A stretch of DNA of 64,000 nucleotides from Zelopaecilomyces penicillatus (taxonomy: Eukaryota > Ascomycota > Sordariomycetes > Hypocreales > Pseudodiploosporaceae). The stretch is taken from positions 6,138,001 to 6,202,000 of the forward strand of contig VCCP01000002.1 in assembly GCA_005765155.1 (NCBI GenBank), given 5' to 3'. The position numbers were made by a program, and so were the translations under genes. Below the pieces are notes generated by a model. It saw only the letters and a list, made by a program, of their open reading frames with translations. It was not told where the DNA came from and did no database searches. Shown piece after piece: positions 10,686 to 22,177 of this stretch; the stretch's first letter is position 1; every line of letters starts with the position of its first letter.

Positions 10686-11343
10686 ATTTATGAAAGCGTG
10701 TTTTAGTTTAAGTCTTTATTAGTTGCTCTGCCCAGTTCTAGAGCGTTACTTCTAATCATGATATACACGTTCTCGTCCTGATTCTTGTCATCGTGAAAAA
10801 TCCCACCACCACTGCGGCATAGAAGCCTCCAGTGAAACGAGCAAGGTGTCTGTCTGTTCACACGCCCAAACCCCATGCCCTGCCGAAAAGCCGCAACGCC
10901 AATTACTCCCTTGACTTCCTATTCCCTCAAACACGCTGCTTATTGCTGAGTGTGTATACCCCGGTTTCCCCCCCTTATATACAAATGCTGTTCGAGACGA
11001 AACACTGGATGAAAGAAATTAAAATATGATGCATTGAAGCGGAAACAGGACAGTAGCTGTTGTCTCATCCCTCCACGGGTCAAGACCGACTATGTATGTA
11101 CTTGAAAGAGCCCGGATAAGAATATGTGAAAAAGGAAAATAAGTAATGATAAGAACAGGTGCTGTAGTAGACAGCATGAAGCAATAATACAATGGCTGTG
11201 CTTGTGATGGGGTATAGGGCAACAGCAGGACATGACATGCGCAAACAAGAGGTTAACCAGACAGTTAAAAGATGAAAGGAACACATAAAAAGCCCAACCA
11301 ACAAAACATTAATAGAAAGCAGCCTCTAGTAGTGTTTCAAGGC
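10686..11343. other. Convergent intergenic region
   Basis: 3' ends of the 7TM gene (+) and the DH/PH-like gene (-). No supported gene or structured element seen. Confidence 0.5.
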
Positions 11344-14300
11344 TCATGCTCGAATGACTTCTTGGTGTAGAAGTCGCAACACCCACCCTGCCTCACCTGC
11401 GCTGCCCAATTGGAAGCACCATTTCTTGATGTTGCCTCCCGTTGCTCCTGTCGCGGGCGCCATGCCTACGGCACCAGAGCCATCCTTCATCTCCTCCCAG
11501 ACGCCACAGACAATGCCTCGGTTGCCCATGGTCGTGAAACAGCCACTGCCAAGGACGGCATCTAGCACAATCACAGGCTTGTCCGAGTCCTTTCTCGGCA
11601 CAGTGGTTACCGTGACACGCTTTTCGAGGCCATGGTCTGCTCGAAGAGCCTGGTGCCAGCCGGGTGGTGGTCGCCGGATCTGAAGGCTGCAATTGCCAAA
11701 GTCCTCCCACCTCGTCGCTGAGACGAGAAGGTGCAGCCTGATGCGAATATTTTCGGAGTTGAAATCCACCAAGTTTCGGGCGCTGTTCTCAAGACTCGCT
11801 GATGGTGATCGAGGAGGTGTCGCGCTGGCGGAGGAGGACTCGGTGGTGTAGAGGCTGTTCCCGCCACTGACAACCCGACGAGTCTTGTTGACTGACGAGT
11901 CGGCAATATTAAAAGACAAATTACCCGCAATGGTTAGACGCTTAAGAAAGCTGGAAGCGGACGGTGTTGATGACGGTGTAGTGCTATGACCATCCTGGGA
12001 CTGCGAAGGGGCGCGAACAGAGCCGCGATAACTGTTCTTTCTCCCAAACCAGCGACGTCGCCGGCTGCTAGACTCGCCATCATTGTCCTCGGGAGGGCCG
12101 CGCTCCCCGAAGCTGTTGAATCTGGACTCATTTTCCAACTGAATGAATTTTTGATTGTGCAGCCGAGCATGGTGAACCGACATGTAGAGTTCATAACAGT
12201 CAGGGGCGCTAAGACATCGGAAGCGGAAGTTACCTCCACCATGCACTGGGGACAGTTGGCAATGCGGTTGAACCGACGATCGGATTTCCAGGTCGACGGC
12301 GGTACTTTGTCGAATTAGGACAAGGGGGGTGAGATCCAGTGCAATGAGAGGTTTTTCATTGGAAGCTCCCTCGTCACCCTGGGGACCGACCCGCATAGGG
12401 TATGCCTCAATAAGTCCCGCGGTGACAACAATGGAGCACGCATTCTCTGTAATGTCCTTCCATTTACCCTTCTCTGACCACCTGGATATGGAGGCCAGGT
12501 TGCGCGTCGCAGGCTCTTGGGGCGCCGTCTTGGGCCCGTGCAGGCCGGCTTGAGAGGCTGAATTAGATGGTGTCAGACTGCACTCCGATGCGGTGATCAG
12601 GGATTCGACGATCGGGGGCAAATCTCTCTTGATGCTGACGCCAATCTCAGTCTCGGGTATATATAGGCTCTCAATTTCGTCTTCATCGTCAGATGACACG
12701 ACATCAGTTTCATACAATGATTCCGTATCCGAAGTGGAAGAGACATCCGAGGGCAGATACTCATGCTTGAGAGGGGAGGAGGTTCGACGCTTGATCTTAT
12801 CACTGGCTGAGAGCTCCACCGATGGCTTGACAGATGAAGGAGTCTTTTCGGACTTCTGCGGGCTTGGACTCAGGGTGCGGTGCACTGGTGGACGTGGCGG
12901 CGGATCTTCCGGCTGTGGTGGCACAGGTTTGGCTTCGCGTCTCAGGGCTTCGGCATCCGGCCGCATGTCCTCTCTCAACGGCCGACTATCCCCAGCACTT
13001 TGTCGAGGGCGATATCTTGAGGGCAGTGGTCTATGTTCAACAGGTGTTGATGGGGTAACCGGAGAGCTTGATTCCGCGGTCGACGTCCTATGAATGTCTC
13101 TTGGGATATGTTGCACACCAATCGGGGCATTGGCGAACTTGTTAGGCGTGCTTGGCTCATCATCATCGCCGATAATACTAGGCTCAGGCTCTCGTGCTGG
13201 AATGGGGGAAATGGGGAGGATATCTAGCCAGTCAAGGATTTGATCCTCATCATCAGCAGTCAATGTGAGCAGCTCATGCCATGGGCTGTTCCTATAAGTG
13301 CCGCGGACCATAACAACCATGTCGAAATTGCCGTCACCTGTACGTGCTGAGATCAGGGACATGGAAACAGGCGGGAAGAGGAGATATGATCGCGGGCCGC
13401 TCCCGGCCTCCCGGATGAGCAGGTCACCAGTATCCTCCGGGTGGCTCTGGTTGTCTCTATGGATCAGCTCGACCTGACACTCGAGTCTCTGTCCGTTGGA
13501 ATGCACGAGATGCAAGGAGAATATGTCCTTTGCACTGACTTGACGACCCGGCTCAATGAACACGGCCTTGGCTGCAGCGAGCGTCCTCAAGTCTCGAGCT
13601 CTAGTTGTATCGGTGTTGATGGCTTCCTCATCCGTCATCCTGGCGCTTTCTTCTCTGTGACGACGTCGGGCTTTTTCTTGCAATTCTTCGAAATCTCTCA
13701 ACAAATCCTGCGTATCTGTAGAGCCTATAATGGAGTCCACGCATTTAACAAGGCTAGTCATCTGCTTGACTCGAATGAGAGGTCGTTTCAACAGATGCGC
13801 GACAGCGACGCGTTCTCCCTGAGCGTTGACAATGTCGCCGTGCTCGTTTCTCGGCAGCGCATTCAGCAACGAGTCTTCGTCGCCGAGTCCATTTCCTCTA
13901 GGTGCGAGATTGACAACCACATCCTGGAAGCCCAACCGCCATGCCCCAAGGTAGCTGTGATAGATGGGGACAACCCCATGGGCCCAGTGGGCCAGTCGCC
14001 GGATGTCTGTCGTGGGTGCCTTTCTGTGGGCATGCTTGAGCTTCTCCAGCGCGATACCCATATTGATAACGGATCTAGACAGCGTCTCTGCCATCTGAGG
14101 CGACACAGGACCCAAGAAATCTGTAGCCCTCTTCTCGTGAACCACATGCGTCAGCAGCACTGGGACCACGCCGTCAACCAACGTCTTAAGCTCCCGCTGG
14201 TATAGGTTTTCATCGTCGGCAAACTCTTTCAGAAGGTCGTCGGTGGTTGCATCTTCAGTTGTGCCACGCCTTTTCCGCAAGCTCGGCCGTGACCTGTTGT

Positions 14301-17025
14301 TTCGAATACCACGTGGGATATTGCTATCGTCGGGTAATGAGAGCACTGACACCAGGTCTGAATGCCTAGTAAGCCTCCTCTTCAGTCCAGGTACGTGGTT
14401 ATGTGGTAGCCTCGAAGAAGCGTCGCTCTCCTTGGTGGCGGTTGTAGATTGTGTGAGCGTTGATTTTGTCATGTCTGATGTCAAATCCGACTCGATAACA
14501 CTAGAGCCTTCCTCGGACAAAATGGTTGATAGTTCGTATTGTCCATTAGTAGGGGGCGGTAGTCTGGGTCCAGCCATCTGGGGTCTTGTATGATCTCTAA
14601 GATCAGACAAGTCAGAGTCCAGGCGAGAGGATGTGGCATCACTAAGGCCAGTCAGGCCACTTAGTTCGGAGCTAGACGACCAGTACTCGGATGGAAAATC
14701 ATCCGTCATTATAATCTTTCGCTCTTCATGGCTTTCGTATGTCCTTCGCGGTTGTGAGGGCCCACTAGATTCGCCTTGGAAGGCTTCTTTCAGGACACCC
14801 AAAAAGGGAATCTTGTTTCCGGGTTTCAAGGGAGAAAAGCTGTTTCTAGTGGCTCGACTTCTCCTCAATCCCGCAGATGGAGGCGATTTGTTCTTCTTCG
14901 TAGAATGGTGAGCTCGAGGCGTAGTGTTGGTGCTCTCTGAGATGGCCTCGGTGATCTCTTCGATGCCACCGCCACTTTGGGGGTTGGGTGTGGATGGCGC
15001 TGAACTTTTGGCATCATGAGAATGTGAGGATTTCCGTCGAGGTTTAGCCTCGTCGGTCTGAGCAAGAGTATCAAGGCGAGGAGTGGATGGTGCAGAACTC
15101 TTTGCCTCATGCGAATGCGAGGCTTTCCTTCGTGGTTTGGCCTCCTCCGACGGTGATTTTGGAGCAGGCTTTTCTTTTTCCCGGGGAGATTGCTTCTCCT
15201 TGGGCGGCGAAGTTATGTCAGTGGCGGTGGACGATTCAACAAACGGATCGACAGTGTTGTTCAGCCACTTTTCAATGCTAGGTGGATTATTTGCCGCCGG
15301 TTGGCGGGGTGGCTCGTTGATATCCTGAATGATCTTCTTGCCCTCTTCCATGACCTTTTTGAAAACGCTGGGCATGCCTTTCAAGCTCGAGTTCTTTTCC
15401 GTCTTGGTACGCTTCGGTCTACTTTTGGGAGCTCCGCCGTTCAGAGGCAGGTCCAACTCGCTGAATGCAGAATGACCGAATGGAATATCGCCAGGTATGT
15501 CAGCAATAGATTTGCAGGCAATACTAGAAGCCAGCTCGGACGTCGTCTTCTTTTCGCTGCTCATGTTTGATTGTCTTTCACTTAGCCAGGAATCAATCTC
15601 GGATGACAGCATGGTCTCCGTGTGGTTGGATTTCGGTGGCCTCGATTTTGGAGCTGGATGTGATTTTGATTTGGGACCCTTAGTAGGGGTATCGAGTAGC
15701 GAATCGTCCAGTTCCTCTGTGGCCTCGGTTGTCTCAGTCGTTTGCGTAGTCTGCGACAGTTCAGATGCCTCCTTCTCTACTTTGCTCGGCTTTAATGAAG
15801 AGCCGTTGCGAGGCGAGGATGATGTTGTTTTGCTCTTATATCGAACAATGATGGACGCCGGACGGGGTGCACTTGACTCGGATCCTACTGCGCTCATCGG
15901 CCGCACTCTAATGCCGTCATCTTGGCTCGTCCCCGAGGGCGAATCCATTGCCTTGACACGTATTCCATCATTGTCATTGTTTCTTTTCCGTATTGGCTTC
16001 ACCCGAATCCTGTCATCATCATCATTGGGTCGTGACTTTATGGACTGACGAGCGGTAACTTGACTGGCAGTGTCACCCATATCGCTGAGCCTATCACTCT
16101 GGCTATCTTCATACTGAGAACACCTTTCTCTAACCTTGATAGATCGGCTACTTCTGGGGCGGCGCAGCTCCGACGGCGCCTGGACCTGTGCGGCCCAAGC
16201 TTTGACTTTGCTCGATGCAGATGGGTTTGGCTGCGACCGAAAGACAAAACCGCTGGGAATGGCAGTCTGGTTGGAGGGTTTTCTTAGCCTAGGGGAGACC
16301 TTTCGCATGGAGCTCTTTCGTATCCTGGGCCGCATCCAGTTCTCGTCGCTGACAACCCTCTTTTTAGGAGCGGTGCTGGCATCGTCATTTGTCGTTGCGC
16401 TGGCCTTGGCCTGTCCCCCTTCGATCTTTTGTACCATGGGCCTTGTTCTTGTTGAGGCTCTCTTCCTTATCTTTTGTCTCATCTTTATGCGAACCCGGTC
16501 CTCCTCTGTGACGCTCGCTAATTCTTCATCATCAAAGGCAACGTCTGTCGGTTCTGATGCAGCATCCTCTGGGCAGCCCCTGGCAATGGCGGCAGCATTC
16601 GCCTTTTGCCAATTTTGGACGCGATCCCGAACGCCACCCGGCTGCTGCAGTTTGCGCACCGACGCCTCTCTCATCTGTTGGCGCAGCTCGGCCTTGACAG
16701 CATCTATACTCTCACGTCGCTTGCGGTCGGCTGCGAGCCGCGCCGGAGTCTGGCGGCCCAGAAGGAAGTCGGCGAGCAAGGTGGGCTCCATCTTTTTGGA
16801 GGCGGATCGTGGGCGAACTCCGGCTGCAGGAGTTGGAGCAGATTTGGGTGTCTGGGCTCCAACATTATTCAGGCCATTCTTCGCAGCGGCCGCGGGAGGA
16901 GAGATGGTCGCATCGCTGCCTCTACTGGTGGTTGTGGCAGCAGCAGCAGCAGCCCTCGGAGGCGTGGAGGGGTCTGACGACTCATGGTCGTCGCTGTAGT
17001 GACTTGAACTGGTTTGGGGAGGCAT
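11344..17025 (-). CDS. Large fungal DH/PH-like (RhoGEF-like) protein
   Basis: Intronless 1893-aa protein with the start at ATG 17025 (MPPQTSSSHY...). The first ~900 residues are low-complexity, rich in Ser, Pro, Arg and Lys, and probably disordered. They contain three DDxIRVK/R repeats (near residues 335-375) and a duplicated KPRRKxSHSH...KSSAPSTP block (near residues 625-680). From about residue 925 a helical segment (DLLKEFADDENLYQRELKTL) begins a region of ~200 residues resembling a divergent Dbl-homology domain. A PH-like segment follows (about 1160-1270, ending DEDQILDWL). The C-terminal ~350 residues hold a second conserved block (SIVVTAGLIEAYPMRV onward) and a final domain ending at residue 1893. 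By family logic it would activate a Rho/Cdc42-type GTPase in polarity or wall signalling; this is inference, and some databases label related proteins otherwise. ORF confidence is high, function moderate. Confidence 0.85.
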   Translation of the reverse strand: MPPQTSSSHYSDDHESSDPSTPPRAAAAAATTTSRGSDATISPPAAAAKNGLNNVGAQTPKSAPTPAAGVRPRSASKKMEPTLLADFLLGRQTPARLAADRKRRESIDAVKAELRQQMREASVRKLQQPGGVRDRVQNWQKANAAAIARGCPEDAASEPTDVAFDDEELASVTEEDRVRIKMRQKIRKRASTRTRPMVQKIEGGQAKASATTNDDASTAPKKRVVSDENWMRPRIRKSSMRKVSPRLRKPSNQTAIPSGFVFRSQPNPSASSKVKAWAAQVQAPSELRRPRSSRSIKVRERCSQYEDSQSDRLSDMGDTASQVTARQSIKSRPNDDDDRIRVKPIRKRNNDNDGIRVKAMDSPSGTSQDDGIRVRPMSAVGSESSAPRPASIIVRYKSKTTSSSPRNGSSLKPSKVEKEASELSQTTQTTETTEATEELDDSLLDTPTKGPKSKSHPAPKSRPPKSNHTETMLSSEIDSWLSERQSNMSSEKKTTSELASSIACKSIADIPGDIPFGHSAFSELDLPLNGGAPKSRPKRTKTEKNSSLKGMPSVFKKVMEEGKKIIQDINEPPRQPAANNPPSIEKWLNNTVDPFVESSTATDITSPPKEKQSPREKEKPAPKSPSEEAKPRRKASHSHEAKSSAPSTPRLDTLAQTDEAKPRRKSSHSHDAKSSAPSTPNPQSGGGIEEITEAISESTNTTPRAHHSTKKNKSPPSAGLRRSRATRNSFSPLKPGNKIPFLGVLKEAFQGESSGPSQPRRTYESHEERKIIMTDDFPSEYWSSSSELSGLTGLSDATSSRLDSDLSDLRDHTRPQMAGPRLPPPTNGQYELSTILSEEGSSVIESDLTSDMTKSTLTQSTTATKESDASSRLPHNHVPGLKRRLTRHSDLVSVLSLPDDSNIPRGIRNNRSRPSLRKRRGTTEDATTDDLLKEFADDENLYQRELKTLVDGVVPVLLTHVVHEKRATDFLGPVSPQMAETLSRSVINMGIALEKLKHAHRKAPTTDIRRLAHWAHGVVPIYHSYLGAWRLGFQDVVVNLAPRGNGLGDEDSLLNALPRNEHGDIVNAQGERVAVAHLLKRPLIRVKQMTSLVKCVDSIIGSTDTQDLLRDFEELQEKARRRHREESARMTDEEAINTDTTRARDLRTLAAAKAVFIEPGRQVSAKDIFSLHLVHSNGQRLECQVELIHRDNQSHPEDTGDLLIREAGSGPRSYLLFPPVSMSLISARTGDGNFDMVVMVRGTYRNSPWHELLTLTADDEDQILDWLDILPISPIPAREPEPSIIGDDDEPSTPNKFANAPIGVQHIPRDIHRTSTAESSSPVTPSTPVEHRPLPSRYRPRQSAGDSRPLREDMRPDAEALRREAKPVPPQPEDPPPRPPVHRTLSPSPQKSEKTPSSVKPSVELSASDKIKRRTSSPLKHEYLPSDVSSTSDTESLYETDVVSSDDEDEIESLYIPETEIGVSIKRDLPPIVESLITASECSLTPSNSASQAGLHGPKTAPQEPATRNLASISRWSEKGKWKDITENACSIVVTAGLIEAYPMRVGPQGDEGASNEKPLIALDLTPLVLIRQSTAVDLEIRSSVQPHCQLSPVHGGGNFRFRCLSAPDCYELYMSVHHARLHNQKFIQLENESRFNSFGERGPPEDNDGESSSRRRRWFGRKNSYRGSVRAPSQSQDGHSTTPSSTPSASSFLKRLTIAGNLSFNIADSSVNKTRRVVSGGNSLYTTESSSASATPPRSPSASLENSARNLVDFNSENIRIRLHLLVSATRWEDFGNCSLQIRRPPPGWHQALRADHGLEKRVTVTTVPRKDSDKPVIVLDAVLGSGCFTTMGNRGIVCGVWEEMKDGSGAVGMAPATGATGGNIKKWCFQLGSAGEAGWVLRLLHQEVIRA
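14995..15150 (-). repeat. Internal duplication in the DH/PH-like gene
   Basis: Two ~100-nt copies encode KPRRK(A/S)SHSH(E/D)AKSSAPSTP. They differ by conservative changes, indicating an in-frame tandem duplication in the disordered part. Confidence 0.75.
15895..16027 (-). repeat. Three DDxIRV(K/R) peptide repeats in the DH/PH-like gene
   Basis: The reverse strand encodes DDRIRVKPI, NDGIRVKAM and DDGIRVRPM, spaced about 15-18 residues apart. The repeats look like short linear motifs rather than a folded domain. Confidence 0.7.
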
Positions 17026-20000
17026 GATTCGCTATTCTGTGGTCGGCGTTCAGCATCAGTCACATCTCTCCATCTTTTTTCTTGTCTGTATTCTGCTACC
17101 ATAGACTGAGCTTGCCAGCAAAGCCGGCGAACGCCGCAGGGAGTGCTGGCAAACACAAAGAACAACAACAACAATAACAAACTAGCGGAGATGCCCAACA
17201 AGATGCCCAAGATCCGGGGTTCTCTTGCAGAAAATACAAATGGGAAAAAAAAGTGGAAATGCGTGCGCATGTCCCGCTGGCAGAAAAACAACAGGCCGTG
17301 GCAAACTGTGCTTACCTGGGGAGAACAGCATGCTGCGCAAGGCCGTCGGCGAGGGTTTGTTGTGATGGCGGTTTAGCTCGCTACCTGCGCATGACCGCAG
17401 GCTCGCCGAAGCTGTGGTTGCGTTGTTCGGGGTGTCGTCGGAGTCGTCGGGGGGTGGTTGTCGTCACTGAAGATGGCAGCACCAGGCGTCGAGCGCGTGA
17501 GACAAAGACTCTCGAAACACCACCTTGCGCAGCCTCGGACGACGTAAAAAAGGGCGATGAGGATACGGATACGGGATATGGTGATGGGATTATGAAGAGA
17601 AGGATCAAGAGTCTCCAGCAAACAGCACAACAACCGACTCACAGCGATCTGGCAGGGCAGCGCAGGTGCAATCGCTGCGTGGATGCCGCAGTAACCAGCA
17701 GCCCCCGTCTCCACTGTGCGCCGCCGCCGCAGCATGTAAACAATGACCTGGCACAAGCTGTGAGGCCTGGAAAGGGAGAGCTTCCAGGCATGTGCAGCCA
17801 ATCAGAGGCCCCTGTCGACTGCTGTCGGGCCACCCCCCACTTGGTGTGTTGCCATTAGCGTCAAATGATGCGTATTGATTGATGTGTCCATGTTCCCGTC
17901 AATTTAAACTGACCTGCAGTGCTATATGTGCAGTGGTTTAGCGGACGGGGAGCGGTGCGCTGCGCAGACTGCAGAGTGCAGTACAGTGCCCGCCCTTGAC
18001 CGCTGTAGACACAAACGTCAGGACCCCCCTGGAGATTTCGTTTTCAGTGCATCCACTCTCCCCTGCAGTGGTTGGCGATCGGGAGCACGGGCAGGCATGA
18101 TGGCGTGCATGCGGAACAACAAACCTGTAACTTGATCGATCACCTCACGGGCCAAGGCCAAGCTCCAAGAACCCTAAGGGGCTTGCAACACCATGAGCTG
18201 GCTACCCTGTACCATGGATTGAAAATAGTTGCACCTTTTTTAGATGAAGTGTATAACATTAGCCAAGTTGTTATTATGCATCCTTCTTTGCAGTGCAGAT
18301 GCAGTTATTATATGAGGTCCCACCCTCTCTGAGAGGTAATAACAGTCGAAGATTCCATGCGCTGGCTACTTTGCATTTATCACGCCACATGCTGCAGCAA
18401 CGGTTGTGTTATGATCGTTTACGTCTATTCTCGCTTGACACTGAATCACCTAAATATGCAGGCAGATACCTTTCTCTCATCCATAGGTAGGTAGGTAGGT
18501 AGGTAGGTAGGTACCTATGTAGAGCAAATAGACAAACACCATCCGGTAGCACAGCTCCATACTAATCTCGCCCAAATCACCTCAAGATCAAGGACACCAA
18601 CCAGACTTATCAAAAAGCAGATACTCCTGCATTTCTCGTCTGTACTGTTGTTTCTTCTTTTCATCAAGATTTACCACCCCGGTCCGAAACATTCAATATC
18701 AATGTGTTTTTTGTACCAACGCCACCCCGTAGCTAGGACCTGTCCGTGTAGGGTTGACCACGCGTCTTCCGCTGGTATTCAGTACGCATAACCTTGCAAA
18801 ACAAGGGTTCGGAGCTCGCACCATTTGCATTCACCGAACTCGTGCAGTTGCATGCGAAAGCCTCCATCCGTATTGATGATGCAAAGTATTGGTATGGAAT
18901 ACGAAAGTTCATAACATTCACTCACAGATGGATAGCTAGGGTTAAGAGTTAGTCTCATTCTGTTCTCCGTTCTCCCTACTCTTCTCCCCCACACACTCTT
19001 GTGCTTCTCAATCTAATCCATCACAACTTAAAGTGTTTCTTTCTCATTTACCAACATCAACATCAACATTAACGCTAATACTCCGAAAGCACATAATCTT
19101 GAAAATGAATACAACTCCCGCCAGAAGCGCCTATCGCTAATTCTCAAGGCTAGCGCCCCATATTTGATAAACAATGCCGTTGTGACCTGGAATGCGCAAA
19201 ACCTTACGCAAGCCTCTTTTCCCACCCACCATTGTTCTAGCAAAGGGTCACAAGATGCCACCGGATGCTACGCTCGCACGCTTGGCCGGATGCAAATAGT
19301 GTGTAATTGCACTAGACGGGGCTAACTCCACAACGGCGCCGGCTGCAGCCACCATGCAATGATGCAACCACCTTGATAGTGGTGGGCTGTGAGCTTGTGA
19401 AGGTGATGCGAGACTCAAATGGGATGGACCATCAACCTTCCCTCCCTTCATCAACCAAGCCCGTAGTGGTCAAGGAGTATTAGCTCGACGAAGCTATACT
19501 AAAGAATCTGTAATCTGGATACGGAGCTATAGAGCCGGCAGAGCTATCATGCGGCACATCTTCACGCACACACTCACAATATATCTTTCAGCCTCTTCGG
19601 ACCTCGCCCGACTCATCTTCCAGCCCCATGATATTCACTCTTCAATCTATCAAGCTGATCAAGCCCCTCCCATCCATCCACACATCAACCCACAAAACCT
19701 TCCCCAAGCCAGCCGAGACCCGCCGCATCCCCCCCGTTCTGGTGGTCCAGCTGATCACCACATCCGGCACGCCCGCAGCCAATTAGACCTTCCCCCCCTC
19801 TCCCTCCCTTTGTTTCTTCAACCGCCGCCTCAGCGAGCAGCGCCCGCACCCGCGCCGCAGCACAAGACGTCAGCCCCTTCCAGCCCTAACAGAAACGGGT
19901 CTGCCGGGTGCCCGCATGTCCCCGAGTTCTGGGAATGAGGCTGATTTGACCACGCGTTCTGAGTATTGGTTAGTGATTATCGTTCTTACTTTGTGGAGAG

Positions 20001-20733
20001 GATGCATAATCAAGGCTGGTATGGCTTCGATATAATGGAAATTCTGCACAAAAGTGGCGCTAATATTGGGGTTGGGACCTTACCACCACTTACGGTATGT
20101 ATATTAATGTTTGTGATATGGACGTTTGGAGGATTGGTGACTTACATGCTTGATTTCAAAGTCATATCTTACTCTTCTGCCCGTGTAAGGTAACATTTCA
20201 CAATACGAAGAACCTACATCACCAAGTAGCCGCTGGAGATGAGTCGTTAAGGACCAACATGATATAATGAATGTGTCTGTTTGAGCGGAATCTTAGAGAA
20301 ATAATATGTATGCAATAGAAAACAACCGTCCATGCAATGGACGAACCACCAACTCCAGCAAAGTGCCACCAGTGCAAAGTTTGCCTCAAGATTAGTGTCC
20401 TCCGCCTTCGCAACCTCTTTCCAATAATAAAGCAAGAAACTCTCAGTCCCAAATGGTATGATATGCTCCCATGTAAATGCTTTCACAAAAAAAAATAAGA
20501 AAAAAAGAGCCTCCGTTGAAAACGCCGTTGTAAATGCCGATGATGGTAAGAACCGTAACCTCCCAAATTGAATCAACAAACAAACTTCCGAAAAGCAATG
20601 ATAATGAAACGATGCCCACCCCCCACCAAACTCCCTAAAAGGAAAACCCCCCCCCCCCAAAAAAAAAGAACCAAACGCCGTTGATGCATGAATATTAACC
20701 CAGCAACAAGGGGGTCACCGCCTTTCCACCCCT
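17026..20733. other. 3.7-kb intergenic region upstream of the DH/PH-like gene
   Basis: No supported gene. It holds the probable long promoter and leader of the DH/PH-like gene (17026-17900), a TAGG microsatellite (18485-18512), CT-rich stretches (19650-19850), and a C12-A9 homopolymer pair at 20647-20667. Short open frames here lack any family signal. Confidence 0.5.
18485..18512. repeat. (TAGG)n microsatellite
   Basis: About seven tandem copies of the tetranucleotide AGGT, flanked by CATAGGT and GGTACCTATG, so the edges form a short inverted repeat. Confidence 0.9.
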
Positions 20734-21489
20734 CTACCCCCTTGCTGGAAGCACGAAGCGTACTCGCTTCTTTGGCTTTGCAGCCCTGGTCTGTGAATCA
20801 CCATCGTCGCTACCCGAGTCGCTGGCCATGTCACTCATCATCAGCTCCTCCTCTGTCTCTTCCTCGATGGACCACACATCCCGGCTTGGCTCCCGCCAGA
20901 GGTGGTTCGGTCTAGCACGTGCTGAGAGGCTTCTGGTCTCGCGACGCAGACCTCGAGCGTGAGTCCTGCCCCTGCGGCTCGAAGTGGGGATAGAGTTGGG
21001 CGACAGGAGAGCGTTGGCAGTAGGGCCAAAGACGGGGCTGCGGGGCCGGAACCGGAGACCTTCGATGGCAAGGTCTCGGAGCGGAGAGAGCACGGCGCCA
21101 CGCGGTGAGAAGCGAATGTAGTCCTCGTCGTCGTCGTCGTCTGTGGTGGCCATGTCTGAGTCAAAGTCTGGGGAGACGGCACGACCCTTGGGAATACTGA
21201 GCCCTTCCAGGCTCGATGGGCTCACGCTGCGAATCATCTCGCGTGGGTGGCTGGCGTCTTCGATGCCGGCATCAAAGTCCAGGCAATCGTCCAGATCCAT
21301 CTCGTCGTCGTCGTCGCAGTCCCGGGGAGCCGGGGTGAGGAAATAAGTAAGGGGGTTCTCATCGATGTCCTCGAGTAGTGGTCGTGGATCATTCATGCCC
21401 TTGACCGGTCGTAGGGGTAGGTTCAAGCGAACTTGAGTAGGTGGCCAGGAGTCACGGTAGAACCGTCTCATTTCGGTAGCCATAGTCAT
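20734..21489 (-). CDS. Acidic disordered protein with C-terminal RVRF motif
   Basis: Intronless 251-aa protein starting at ATG 21489, with a second in-frame ATG two codons later. I do not recognise a named family. A basic N-terminus (MTMATEMRRFYRDSWPPTQV) is followed by Asp-rich clusters (DCDDDDEMDLDD, TTDDDDDEDY), several Ser-Pro sites (SVSPSSLEG, AVSPDFDSD, RFSPRG, RSPVFG), an Arg-rich stretch and a second acidic block. It ends KPKKRVRFVLPARG. Residues 242-245 (RVRF), preceded by basic residues and followed closely by the terminus, fit the RVxF docking motif of protein phosphatase 1. Hence a PP1 regulator or substrate is possible, though unproven. The Ser-Pro sites suggest CDK or MAPK phosphorylation. 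The gene is isolated by long intergenic regions on both sides. Confidence 0.8.
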   Translation of the reverse strand: MTMATEMRRFYRDSWPPTQVRLNLPLRPVKGMNDPRPLLEDIDENPLTYFLTPAPRDCDDDDEMDLDDCLDFDAGIEDASHPREMIRSVSPSSLEGLSIPKGRAVSPDFDSDMATTDDDDDEDYIRFSPRGAVLSPLRDLAIEGLRFRPRSPVFGPTANALLSPNSIPTSSRRGRTHARGLRRETRSLSARARPNHLWREPSRDVWSIEEETEEELMMSDMASDSGSDDGDSQTRAAKPKKRVRFVLPARG

Positions 21490-21574
21490 GGTGGTGTTTT
21501 GTAATGTAGATGGTGGAGAATAAGTAGATGGGGTTAAGAGGTATGTGAATTATGAAACCCAGGGATGGAGTGCT

Positions 21575-21598
21575 TATATATATATATATATATATATA
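21575..21598. repeat. (TA)12 dinucleotide repeat
   Basis: Perfect TA run about 90 bp upstream of the acidic-protein start. It may contribute to its AT-rich promoter. Confidence 0.9.
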
Positions 21599-22177
21599 AA
21601 GTCTTGTGGTATGCTTTCAAATAGACACGGAACCCAGTGGAGGCCTTTCACGCCTCATGGGGGTAAGCCGGCTGGACCGGCACGAGAAGATGACTGGATG
21701 AACTGCTCAGAAGAGAGCATATGCAGAAAGAGGCAGCGAGGAAGCCTGGCACCAAGATGTCAGAGAAGCCTGGGATGGGAAACGCAAAAGCAGAGAGAGC
21801 AGGATGAGAGGTGTGCAGGTCAAGTCGATATATATAATCATCATCTGTGACAGATAGAGGCTCTTGCAGCAGCACCGAGACATCAAAGAAACAGGCCAGA
21901 TATGACTGGGTTGGAAAAAATGACTGGACCATGACTCCCTCCCCCCCCTTGTTGAGGCAGTGGTGTTTTCCAGCCATTTTAGCCTCAAACTGGGTGTGGC
22001 CTCGCGTTGGTGGCCTTGTGAGGCGGAAGATGGGCAAAGATGGGCGCAAAATGGGGCAACATGTCAACTTTGTGGAGAGGGTGTCATCAGCAGGCAACCC
22101 TGGCGCTCGCCTGGCCTCGTGAACAGGCCTATCAAAGGGCAGCATTGGCCCGTCTGGTGTGACGCCATGCCCCGCTA

